Origin: Candidatus Limimonas egerieequi
GTDB taxonomy: Bacteria; Bacillota; Clostridia; Oscillospirales; Acutalibacteraceae
NCBI GenBank assembly: GCA_018064455.1
Contig: JAGHVH010000015.1
Coordinates: 43,949 to 107,948 of the forward strand
Direction of reading: 5' to 3'
DNA: 64,000 nucleotides
Shown here: positions 14,641 through 21,702 of the stretch, piece by piece
How positions within the stretch are numbered: position 1 is the stretch's first letter
Layout of the letters: every line of letters starts with the position of its first letter
Made by a program: the position numbers and the translations under genes
Notes under the pieces: generated by a model
What the model was told of the DNA's origin: nothing
Database searches by the model: none
Seen by the model: only the letters and a program-made list of their open reading frames with translations

Positions 14641-14841
14641 TTAAGCGCACGCCATACCAACGTGACCCGAACCCCACTTAACCGTAAGTGAAAGTCCACT
14701 TTTGTTTCCTGTAATAGTAACCCCGTCACATTTTGCAATGTATTTTCCCTTATCAACGTCATTGATAAATTCTACTTTGTCTGAAATTCCAGCCTTATTC
14801 ACAAAGCCGTAAATCTTACTTTGAAAATCAATAAAACTCAT
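14641..14841 (-). CDS. Small beta-rich hypothetical protein, 66 aa
   Basis: Start at ATG 14841 (MSFIDFQSKIYGFV) with AAAGGGG upstream. The chain has repeated beta-hairpin signals, YIAKCDGVTITGNKSG and LSLTVKWGSGH, and one Cys pair. No known family. It belongs to the series of genes with AAAGGGGTTTT leaders. Confidence 0.5.
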   Translation of the reverse strand: MSFIDFQSKIYGFVNKAGISDKVEFINDVDKGKYIAKCDGVTITGNKSGLSLTVKWGSGHVGMACA

Positions 14842-14858
14842 AATCAAAAACCCCTTTA

Positions 14859-15005
14859 TTAATCGTCAAAACCGAGAAACCAATCCTCAGTTTTCTTATC
14901 AAACCATTTTCTAAATTTCCAATTACTGTCGTACAATTTGCCAAACCAATAATCGCTAACGGTTATGGCCAAAAACATAACGCATATAAAAATTAACATT
15001 TCCAT
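14859..15005 (-). CDS. Small membrane protein, 48 aa
   Basis: Reads MEMLIFICVMFLAITV..., a single N-terminal membrane helix followed by an aromatic, charged cytoplasmic tail ending WFLGFDD. ATG 15005 follows AAAGGGG. Too short to assign; its position in the run of tiny genes and its ribosome binding site support it as real. Confidence 0.5.
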   Translation of the reverse strand: MEMLIFICVMFLAITVSDYWFGKLYDSNWKFRKWFDKKTEDWFLGFDD

Positions 15006-15049
15006 AATCGAAAACCCCTTTATAATTTAACTAGCAATATCACAGACTG

Positions 15050-15175
15050 TCGGGGAAAAATTATGAAAAACCCGACAGTTTCGCCCTTTATGCCATAGGG
15101 CTCATCAGTGTGAAAGGAGGTAAAAAATGAAAAACCCGACAAGGCAAGGGCAAAAACCCAGCCTTGCAGGTTCTA
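15050..15175. promoter_or_regulatory. Repeated terminator/leader module
   Basis: Contains CTGTCGGG...CCCGACAG arms (about 15044-15079) and, on the minus strand, GCAAGG...CCTTGC after the 248-aa gene, consistent with a terminator. On the plus strand ATGAAAAACCCGACA occurs twice (15063 and 15127), the second with a perfect AAAGGAGG site and a 52-codon frame that runs antisense into the 248-aa gene. The repeated leader could be an attenuator or simply two terminator tails reading TGTCGGGTTTTT on the minus strand. Confidence 0.4.
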
Positions 15176-15184
15176 GAATTCCAA

Positions 15185-15931
15185 TTACTTATTCTTTGCC
15201 TTTTTGTAGTCGATTTCGTAAGACTTCTCGCAAACTATACGGTGGCAAATTTCCATCATATAAGAGCGCATATACTTGTGATTAGCACAAGTTACCGTTA
15301 ATGCCTTGCGATTTTTCTTTGAGTATACACTCATAAGGAAATTAACATCGTGAGATGTTGCCTTATACTCATCTCCCACCATAGCCGACACGATAGACTG
15401 TACAGTCTTGAGTATCTGTGTCTTACTTGTAGGAGTTTTTCCAAGGTTAATCTCTTTCGCAAGTTCACTAATAGCGTAACTATCGTTAATTCCCGTTGGG
15501 TCAATACCTAAATCGATTGCCTTTTGAACGGTCATAAGGAAATTGAGTTTTTCCACCATATAATTCCAATTCTTGTCAACGCCTATTCCACCGTCAACAA
15601 ACTTGTGGAGTTTGAGCAAATCAATTTGCTTATCGCAAGGTTCGATAACCCTTACAGGTATCTTTTCTTCGCCCTCTTTTGTATCCTTAATGCGAATTGT
15701 TGCAAAGGTGAGTTCCTTTACTGCCTCAAGCATTGGGTCATCTGCCTTAGCAAGTCTTTCAAAGCACTCTTTACGAACAACGGAAGTATACTCATTAACC
15801 ACCTGTTCAAGTTCTTCATTAGTCTTAATTGCATCTTCAAATTTGCCGGTCTGGTACTGGTCATTATAAACCTTTACCAACTCTTCTGCCTTTTCGAGCA
15901 TTTCGACTTTTGTCATTTTGCCTTCTGCCAT
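15185..15931 (-). CDS. Hypothetical protein, 248 aa
   Basis: Soluble, helix-rich protein. MAEGKMTKVEMLEKAEELVKVYND starts a long charged helix, and the C-terminal part is basic (YSKKNRKALTV, DYKKAKNK) and could bind nucleic acid. I recall similar proteins in clostridial phages and plasmids without known function. ATG 15931 follows AGAAGGACG. Upstream lies a TGAGCA-TAAT-TGCTCA palindrome that may be its operator. Confidence 0.65.
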   Translation of the reverse strand: MAEGKMTKVEMLEKAEELVKVYNDQYQTGKFEDAIKTNEELEQVVNEYTSVVRKECFERLAKADDPMLEAVKELTFATIRIKDTKEGEEKIPVRVIEPCDKQIDLLKLHKFVDGGIGVDKNWNYMVEKLNFLMTVQKAIDLGIDPTGINDSYAISELAKEINLGKTPTSKTQILKTVQSIVSAMVGDEYKATSHDVNFLMSVYSKKNRKALTVTCANHKYMRSYMMEICHRIVCEKSYEIDYKKAKNK

Positions 15932-15965
15932 AATTACACGTCCTTCTTTAAGTTAATATTTTTTT

Positions 15966-15981
15966 TGAGCATAATTGCTCA
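15966..15981. promoter_or_regulatory. Operator-like palindrome
   Basis: TGAGCA-TAAT-TGCTCA is a perfect six-base inverted repeat 35 bp upstream of the 248-aa gene's start codon, in the place where a repressor would overlap its promoter. Alone it cannot be tied to a particular regulator. Confidence 0.35.
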
Positions 15982-15985
15982 TTAA

Positions 15986-16009
15986 AACCACCCGACTATT
16001 GCCGAGTGG
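15986..16009 (-). terminator. Probable terminator of the HTH-gene transcript
   Basis: Minus strand: CCACTCGGC-AATA-GTCGGGTGG followed by TTTTAAT. It lies 0.8 kb beyond the stop of the HTH gene (16820), implying that the intervening GC-rich repeat region may be transcribed as an untranslated RNA. Confidence 0.6.
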
Positions 16010-16363
16010 CTTGTTATCAACAATTATGTTGTTATTCACATAGTCAGCTTGATATTAACTTGTCTTAAATTGCTCTATCTCCCTTGGGAGCATCGATCTT
16101 AACACACGCGTCCTGGGACACTTGCATTGACAATTCTTTGACAAGTCTTTACACAAGTCTTTTTGCATAGCCATCAATTCCTCAAGCCGAGTTTAGTTAT
16201 TTAGGCATAAGACTGTTAGGGTATTCACAAGTCCACTAACCACCGTTCACTTAAGCAGTGAATACTGTAATTTACTAGCGTCTAATAGACTAGGCACTAG
16301 CTGTTGACGTTGACCGCCGACACACCTATTCGGAAGGGGGGGGGCAAAACCGCCTACGGCGGT
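16010..16363. other. Non-coding stretch
   Basis: No ORF with a ribosome binding site is seen. Small features are an AACCGCC-TAC-GGCGGTT hairpin near 16350 and a run of nine G at 16336-16344. The stretch leads into the GC-rich repeats. Confidence 0.5.
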
Positions 16364-16619
16364 TCGCGCGCGTAGCGCGCTAATTACGCACGTACGTGCA
16401 TATGCGTATATTACACACGTGCATATGCGTGCCCGCACAGGCGCGATGATTGTATAAATAAAATAAATACCTTTCGCGACGCGCATGCGTGCATAAGATA
16501 ACAAATGCGCAGGCGCACACACGCAGGCGCAGGCGCACACACGCAGGCGCGCCTGCTCGCACGTATAATTCGCGTGAGCGCGTAAAAAACCGCACGCACG
16601 TGTGAGCGCAAAAACCATA
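16364..16619. repeat. GC-rich alternating purine/pyrimidine repeat block 1
   Basis: Long stretches alternate purine and pyrimidine (CGCG, CACA, TGCATATGCG). A 20-bp unit, GCGCAGGCGCACACACGCAG, is repeated exactly in tandem at 16507-16526 and 16527-16546. The composition contrasts sharply with the AT-rich genome. Apparent ORFs here (Arg/Ala/Cys/His-rich) are composition artefacts. The block lies just downstream of the HTH gene. Potential Z-DNA or iteron-like function is inference. Confidence 0.8.
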
Positions 16620-16678
16620 TACAAGACAAGATTACAAAAGATAATCATAAACATATTGATATTGATTATAAAATACCT

Positions 16679-16775
16679 TCGCGACGCGCGGGCACGCGCA
16701 CGTGTACGCACACACACGCACCCGCGTATAAAAAAAAACACACGCACATACGTGTACGTGTATATATATAAAAGC
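16679..16775. repeat. GC-rich alternating purine/pyrimidine repeat block 2
   Basis: Same composition as block 1: GCGACGCGCGGG, CACACACACGCACCCGCG and GTACGTGTATATATAT. It is separated from block 1 by 60 bp of AT-rich DNA that ends in TATAAAATACCTTCGCGACG, a motif also present in blocks 1 and 3. Confidence 0.75.
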
Positions 16776-16819
16776 GCAAAATTTAAGGGCGGATTTCTCC
16801 GCCCCTTGTAAATTATTTT

Positions 16820-17704
16820 TTATGCTTGATACAGTCCGTTCTGTTGCGCCTTTACTCTAATGCGCTTTATATATTTTTTAACGCTGTCTGTCGGTATGCC
16901 GAGGTATGTTGCTATTGCCTTGTAGCCATATCCCTTGATGCGCAATTTTAATATTTCATTTTCACGTGCGCTAAGTTTTAATTTAATTATCAATGCGTTG
17001 ATGTCTTGCTCGTCTTGTTCGGTTACTGTCGCATAGGTGTTATTTTTGACCGCCCCGTCTAGTGTCGCATATATATTATTCGCGTGTAAACGGCGGTAAA
17101 TTTGCTCAACGTTGCCTTCTTCATCTTCAAGTAACTCATCAAGATATAAATATTTATTATTTATATTAGTGCTTTGATGTTGCTCGATTTCTCTACGCAC
17201 CGCCAAAAAAATCTCGTGAAGTCCGCTTGTATCTTGATATTTCCAAGACGCGCTATTTTTTTCTCCTATTAACACACGTTTATCAAGAGTTTTAATCTTG
17301 TATTGCTCTAAAAGATTTTCGTGTCCCTCCGCCTCTAAATCAAGAATTTTTAATATTGCAACTTGTAAGAGGTCGTAGCCGTTACTGTACGAAATGCACA
17401 ATTTTTCGGTCGCTTTTTTGTCTAAATCGCCGTTGACCGTCTGTCTTAATTCACCATCTTTCGTGTACTCTAATGCGTGCGCATCATCAAGAAGATATTT
17501 AATCTCGTGTGTGCGGTTAAAGTCCGCCCAAAACTGTCGGCGCATTTTTTCAATCGCGAAATTGCCACTTGCACTATAAACTTTATTTAGCACACTGTTT
17601 ACAATAGACGCGCCGAAATTTTCAAGATTTTCGGCAGTTTTGTCTTGTTCATAATTTGTTAACATTTGCGCTACAAGTCCTACGTTGTTAATATTCTTGC
17701 TCAT
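16820..17704 (-). CDS. Sigma-region-4/LuxR-like HTH protein, 294 aa
   Basis: The C-terminal 60 residues (LSARENEILKLRIKGYGYKAIATYLGIPTDSVKKYIKRIR) are a clear helix-turn-helix of the sigma-70 region 4/LuxR type. The N-terminal 230 residues are helical with no region 2 signature that I can recognise, so it may be a phage sigma-like factor, a transcription activator or a repeat-binding protein. Start at ATG 17704, preceded by AAAAGGAG; the longer frame lacks a site. It is flanked on both sides by the unusual GC-rich repeats, and a consensus-like promoter lies upstream at 17779-17807. Confidence 0.7.
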   Translation of the reverse strand: MSKNINNVGLVAQMLTNYEQDKTAENLENFGASIVNSVLNKVYSASGNFAIEKMRRQFWADFNRTHEIKYLLDDAHALEYTKDGELRQTVNGDLDKKATEKLCISYSNGYDLLQVAILKILDLEAEGHENLLEQYKIKTLDKRVLIGEKNSASWKYQDTSGLHEIFLAVRREIEQHQSTNINNKYLYLDELLEDEEGNVEQIYRRLHANNIYATLDGAVKNNTYATVTEQDEQDINALIIKLKLSARENEILKLRIKGYGYKAIATYLGIPTDSVKKYIKRIRVKAQQNGLYQA

Positions 17705-17778
17705 AATTTTTACTCCTTTTGCATTTAAGCATATTATTTTATTGGCTTGTCGGTTTGGCAACCGCACCGCCTATATAT

Positions 17779-17807
17779 ATTATATAGCGAGGGGGGGCAA
17801 AAATCAA
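17779..17807 (-). promoter_or_regulatory. Promoter of the HTH gene
   Basis: On the minus strand TTGATT (17802-17807) is followed, after exactly 17 bp that include seven consecutive C, by TATAAT (17779-17784), about 75 bp before the start codon. Upstream there are two copies of GCTGAAATTAT and a TTGCACAAAA...TTTTGTGCAA inverted repeat, both possible operators. Confidence 0.65.
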
Positions 17808-17918
17808 CACAAAAAAATAATTTCAGCATAATTTCAGCGTTTTGCACAAAACTTTGTGCCGATTTTTTGTGCAAGTTGCTAATTGGCGGCTCATTAGAGT
17901 ATTAAAAATTAATCATAA

Positions 17919-18240
17919 CGCGTATGTGTATGCGCACCCGCGCACACACACGCACCCGCGCACACACACGCACCCGCGCGTGTGCAGGCGTCTCGTGGTA
18001 TAAATAAAATAAATACCATTTCGCGTACGCGTAATAGAACAATACGTACACGCAAATAATGCGCGCTATCTACACGCATACGCGTTAGATGCGCACAGGC
18101 GTGCGGACAGGTGCGTAGGCGGGCACGCTCACGGGCACGCACGCTTGCGCATACGCATACGCATACGTGTACACACGGGTGTACGCTCGTGCTCGTGTAC
18201 ACACAGGCACACGATAAAACGCCCGCACGTATGCCAAAAA
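17919..18240. repeat. GC-rich alternating purine/pyrimidine repeat block 3
   Basis: An 18-bp unit GCACCCGCGCACACACAC is tandemly repeated about 2.6 times from 17933, followed by mixtures of CGTACGCG, CGCATACGCATACG and GTGTACACAC. It mirrors blocks 1 and 2 on the other side of the HTH gene and shares TATAAATAAAATAAATACC plus TTCGCG with block 1 (near 17999 and 16453). Confidence 0.8.
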
Positions 18241-18675
18241 GCAAAACAGAACATAACAGATAAGATTATAATAATACCTACACGCCCGCTCGGTAAAACG
18301 TGGACACGTACGCGAATTTAGAAAAAATAATTTATCTAGATGTGTAAGTGCGCCAAGTTTTATGCGCTCGTTGTGAAGTAATATGCTTTACACATACACG
18401 TCTTTTTTTCTCACTATAAGACATTGAGTTTTAATTATAGGGCTTGGTTCTAGTATTATAAGCATCTTTTATATATAATACATATATAGTTGCTTTCCAT
18501 CCCACCCAGCATTTTTTATTTCACGTCTCCACTTAATCCACGAGCAAATTCACTCAAAAGATCTTTGTAAAATTATTTCACATCCAGAGGTAAGTTTTAT
18601 AAATGTTCCAGATAAAATGGATAATGTATAATAATTAGTTTTGTTAAATAAATATAATCTTTTTTAATAAAAAGC

Positions 18676-18704
18676 TTGAATTAAAATAAATAATATGATA
18701 TAAT
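18676..18704 (+). promoter_or_regulatory. Promoter of the tyrosine recombinase
   Basis: TTGAAT (18676-18681), a 17-bp AT-rich spacer and a perfect TATAAT (18699-18704) lie 40 bp before the recombinase start. GTTAAATAAATA repeats on both sides could bind a regulator. Confidence 0.7.
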
Positions 18705-18743
18705 GGTCATGTTAAATAAATAAGTTACATACTATTTAAGGAG

Positions 18744-19562
18744 ATGTTTATCATAGCTAAGAAGTCACACATTGAAGCTAACATCATAGACTTAGATCTC
18801 ATTCACAAGGGTATAAATAAACGCAAGCTCAGTCCAGGTCTCATAGCTCCAGCCACTGAAGAGATAGTAGATGATATTGCACCTGATCATGCAGCTGATC
18901 CAATCAAGAGTATTGATGATATTAATATGATCTCAGAATATCTTATTGCAAATGAGAGATATAGAGATAATATGTTATTCATTGTTGGCATCAATTTTGG
19001 ATTAAGAGCATCAGATTTAAGGATGCTTCGTTTCTGTAATTTAATTAATGAGAACTGTACTTTTAAAGACAAGTTCCCAGTATATGAGAGAAAGACTAGG
19101 AATACCAGAAAGAGAAAGAAGAACAGGTACATTACTATTAATACAGCTGTAATTGAAGCAGTGACTTTATATTTAGAGAACACACCTAACGTTAAACTTA
19201 GTGATTATATGTTTTCTTCTCTATCTAACAATGGTCTTAGAAATAATGAACCTTTAACAGTTAGATCTATTGATCGTATATTAAAGGGTATAGCTAATGA
19301 TTTAGATTTGAATATACACATGAGCACACATACTTTAAGAAAGACTTTCTGTTACCATCAGATGTTGATGAGCAATAATGATACCAGAAAGTTACTTCTC
19401 TTACAGAAAATGCTCAATCATGCAAGTCCAGCTCAGACACTTGACTATATTGGCATTACTGAAGAGGAAATTGATGAAGCATATAAAGCTCTCAATTTGG
19501 GTAGTGATCATCATTATTTGGTAGATAGTGACATTATTGAGTTTGATACAGCTATTAGCTGA
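18744..19562 (+). CDS. Tyrosine recombinase, catalytic-domain type, 272 aa
   Basis: The catalytic residues of phage-integrase recombinases are recognisable: Arg88 in FGLRASDL, a basic beta-hairpin (RKTRNTRKRKKNRYI), HTLR (His196-Arg199), LNHASPAQ (His226) and nucleophile Tyr235. A full N-terminal core-binding domain is missing; the protein has only about 50 residues before the catalytic domain. Initiation is odd: AAGGAG touches ATG 18744, so ATA 18753, nine bases away, is a possible real start. Just downstream lies the palindromic site at 19747-19782, its probable target. It may invert or excise the 6.1-19.8 kb segment (inference). Confidence 0.85.
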   Translation: MFIIAKKSHIEANIIDLDLIHKGINKRKLSPGLIAPATEEIVDDIAPDHAADPIKSIDDINMISEYLIANERYRDNMLFIVGINFGLRASDLRMLRFCNLINENCTFKDKFPVYERKTRNTRKRKKNRYITINTAVIEAVTLYLENTPNVKLSDYMFSSLSNNGLRNNEPLTVRSIDRILKGIANDLDLNIHMSTHTLRKTFCYHQMLMSNNDTRKLLLLQKMLNHASPAQTLDYIGITEEEIDEAYKALNLGSDHHYLVDSDIIEFDTAIS

Positions 19563-19854
19563 TTTGATGATGGCAGTAAGTAACATATCTACGTTGTTAG
19601 TGTGCTGAAGCTTGGAATGAATAGGAGCAGCCTGAACCGGGTTGGTTGGTGTACGGAAGCGATAGCTTCCCCTACAGTATGCAGAGATGGTTTTTCTCTT
19701 TAAGGACACACCCCTTCAGACACGTAGTTATGGGAAATAATTTTTATTTTACTACCAACTTGGTAGTAAAACGGTAGTAAAAGTATTTTTTACTAGTTTT
19801 CTATGAGAGGAATGAATTCTATATTTAATATTAATTGTATTGGTGGCGTATATT
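19563..19854. other. Recombination-site region
   Basis: About 290 bp without a convincing gene. From 19681 to 19782 it is homologous, in inverted orientation, to 6092-6189. A GGAAGCGATAGCTTCC palindrome sits near 19656. The segment ends in the leader of the helicase gene. Confidence 0.6.
19747..19782. repeat. Right palindromic recombinase-like site
   Basis: TTTTACTACC (19747-19756), spacer AACTT, GGTAGTAAAA (19762-19771), then a third half-site GGTAGTAAAA (19773-19782). It is the mirror image of the site at 6092-6125, with the spacer reading AAGTT versus AAGTA. The tyrosine recombinase gene ends 185 bp away. Confidence 0.65.
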
Positions 19855-21105
19855 ATGGTATATGTATGTGACGCCATTATGGGCACCGGTAAGACCCAAT
19901 CCTCTATAACTTATTTGAACGAGCATAACAACCAAAAGTTTATATATATAACTCCTTATTTGGAGGAGGCCAAACGCATAAAGACTGGGTGCCCCTCCTT
20001 GCAGTTCGTTGAGCCTAGCAATAGACTCAAGGAGTATGAGTTTAGGAAATCAACACACACAGCTGCACTCATTAAGGCCGGTAAAAATATAACAACAACT
20101 CATCAAGCCTTTAAGGGTTACAGCGATGAAATGCTTGATGATATTAAGCGCCAAGAGTATACGTTGATTATTGATGAGAACGTAGATGTGTTAGAGGTGT
20201 TTGATTTTCACCCATATGATTTACAGATGGCAGTGGACGCTGGTTATATTGAAGAACGTGATGGAATATATTCGGTAGCAAATAATCAGTATAAGGGCAA
20301 AGCACTTCAGGATCTGTTTACTCTGCTTAAATCAAGAGAGCTGATTAGGATTACAGACGAAGGAGAGAACTCACTCTTTTATTGGGCTCTTCCTCCAGAC
20401 CTTCTCACCTCATTCAAGGATGTTTATATATTAACTTATTTATTTGAGGGTCAAAGCTTACATCATTTTATGGAGATATATAATATACCATATAAATATA
20501 TAGGCATTGCTCAGACGAATAAAGGTACAGAGTATAGATTTTGTGAGTACCCTGGGTATACACCCGAGTACGTATCTCACCTTGGTGATATGCTGCATAT
20601 TATGGATGTGGATAAGTTGAACCAGGTTGGAGATGATCAGTACGCTCTATCTATGAACTGGTTTAAAAAAGGTGGAGCGGAAGTAAAACAGTTGAAGAAC
20701 AATGTTTATAATTGTTTCAATAATATATGGGGAGACATCCCTGCCGACAGAAGAATGTGGGGTTCATATAATGGTGAATTTGACAAGATAAAGGGCAAGG
20801 GATATACGAAATCTTTTTTGACGTTCAACACAAAAGCAACTAATGAGTACCGTGATAAAACGTGTCTCGTATATATTGCTAACGTATTTATGAACGTAAA
20901 CGAAAAGAAGTTCTATCAAGCACACGGGATTGAAGTAGACGAGGACGCCTACGCTCTCTCAATTATGGTGCAGTGGATATGGCGGTCAGCTATCCGTGAT
21001 GGTGAAGAAGTATTTTTGTATATTCCAAGTAAGCGTATGAGAACCATCCTAACTGATTGGATTGAAAAAACTAGCAAAGGAGGAGACAGTGTTGGACAAA
21101 CTTGA
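19855..21105 (+). CDS. Superfamily 2-like helicase/ATPase, 416 aa
   Basis: N-terminal CDAIMGTGKTQSS is a Walker A (motif I) with the MGTGKT form of SF2 helicases. THQAF and TLIIDENVD fit motifs Ia and II (an Asp-Glu-Asn variant of DEAD), and MVQWIWRSAIRDGEEVFLYIPS near the C-terminus fits motif VI. Start at ATG 19855, with TGGTGG upstream; a TTG at 19840 is a weaker alternative. It begins the plus-strand block that includes the RNA polymerase, so it probably serves replication or transcription of the phage. The exact substrate is unknown. Confidence 0.75.
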   Translation: MVYVCDAIMGTGKTQSSITYLNEHNNQKFIYITPYLEEAKRIKTGCPSLQFVEPSNRLKEYEFRKSTHTAALIKAGKNITTTHQAFKGYSDEMLDDIKRQEYTLIIDENVDVLEVFDFHPYDLQMAVDAGYIEERDGIYSVANNQYKGKALQDLFTLLKSRELIRITDEGENSLFYWALPPDLLTSFKDVYILTYLFEGQSLHHFMEIYNIPYKYIGIAQTNKGTEYRFCEYPGYTPEYVSHLGDMLHIMDVDKLNQVGDDQYALSMNWFKKGGAEVKQLKNNVYNCFNNIWGDIPADRRMWGSYNGEFDKIKGKGYTKSFLTFNTKATNEYRDKTCLVYIANVFMNVNEKKFYQAHGIEVDEDAYALSIMVQWIWRSAIRDGEEVFLYIPSKRMRTILTDWIEKTSKGGDSVGQT

Positions 21106-21289
21106 TATTGAATGTAGTACCTGTCACTGGGCTAACGGATGTCTCTGTGAGATCTACGCTTGCGACGATTACGTCCCGGTTGATGATTTTATCGACGAGG
21201 ATAGTTTTCTTGGGTGGTATATTGAATCAAAACGCAGAGATTTTTATGAAGACTGGTATGAATACATAGAATCTTTTTACAGCGATTAA
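21092..21289 (+). CDS. Small Cys-rich acidic protein, 65 aa
   Basis: Start probably TTG 21092 (or GTG 21089), behind AAAGGAGGAG inside the end of the helicase gene; the ATG at 21062 has no site. CSTCHWANGCLCEIYAC near the N-terminus gives four Cys that could bind zinc, and the rest is acidic and aromatic (YEDWYEYIESFYSD). Overlap with the helicase suggests coupled expression. No family recognised. Confidence 0.6.
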   Translation: MDKLDIECSTCHWANGCLCEIYACDDYVPVDDFIDEDSFLGWYIESKRRDFYEDWYEYIESFYSD

Positions 21290-21324
21290 TCAACTCAATT
21301 AAATAATTATTTTGGAGGAATAAT

Positions 21325-21675
21325 ATGATTTTACATATTTCCATTTCGCTTAATATACTTGCAATCATTATATGTGTGATTTTGTATGTTAAGAACTTAG
21401 ATCTTAAATATGAACGAGATAATCTCACGAATATTGTTAACGATTTTAACAAGTGTGTATTGCTCATTAAAGATATAGACATGAGTGGAGCTGTTAACGG
21501 AATTAATAAATGGAATAAATCTCAAATTAAGTATTTAGACACGATTAAGGATGATATGATGTGCCCTAAGTGTCATGTCGGGCATCTGATAAGAGATACT
21601 AATACCGCTTACACTAGCTTACCGGAGAAACATCTATATTATTGTGAAGTATGTAAGAGCACAATAATTAAATAA
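21325..21675 (+). CDS. Membrane-anchored zinc-ribbon protein, 116 aa
   Basis: Residues about 4-23 (HISISLNILAIIICVILY) form a transmembrane segment, followed by a coiled helical region (YERDNLTNIVNDFN) and a C-terminal zinc ribbon with CPKC and YCEVC. ATG 21325 is preceded by TTGGAGGA. The anchor plus ribbon suggests a membrane-tethered adaptor; no specific family is recognised. Confidence 0.6.
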   Translation: MILHISISLNILAIIICVILYVKNLDLKYERDNLTNIVNDFNKCVLLIKDIDMSGAVNGINKWNKSQIKYLDTIKDDMMCPKCHVGHLIRDTNTAYTSLPEKHLYYCEVCKSTIIK

Positions 21676-21702
21676 CTTTAAATACATGACAGCTAGAAGG
21701 GA

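Larger units (their letters stand above)
17820..18743. other. Non-coding region between divergent HTH and recombinase genes
   Basis: No convincing gene. It contains, in order: operator-like repeats (GCTGAAATTAT twice on the minus strand, and GCACAAA-AC-TTTGTGC), the third GC-rich repeat block, about 140 bp of plain AT-rich DNA, and the promoter of the tyrosine recombinase. GTTAAATAAATA occurs twice (near 18645 and 18711), flanking the recombinase promoter. Confidence 0.6.

Noticed and set aside
16247..16747. Long open frames with Arg/Ala/Cys/His-rich translations in the GC-rich repeat blocks
   Set aside because: They follow only from alternating CG/CA/TA steps, lack ribosome binding sites and change frame with the repeat unit; no domain is visible.
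17933..17980. CRISPR-like array
   Set aside because: The tandem 18-bp units have no spacers and no cas genes are present; they are simple tandem repeats.
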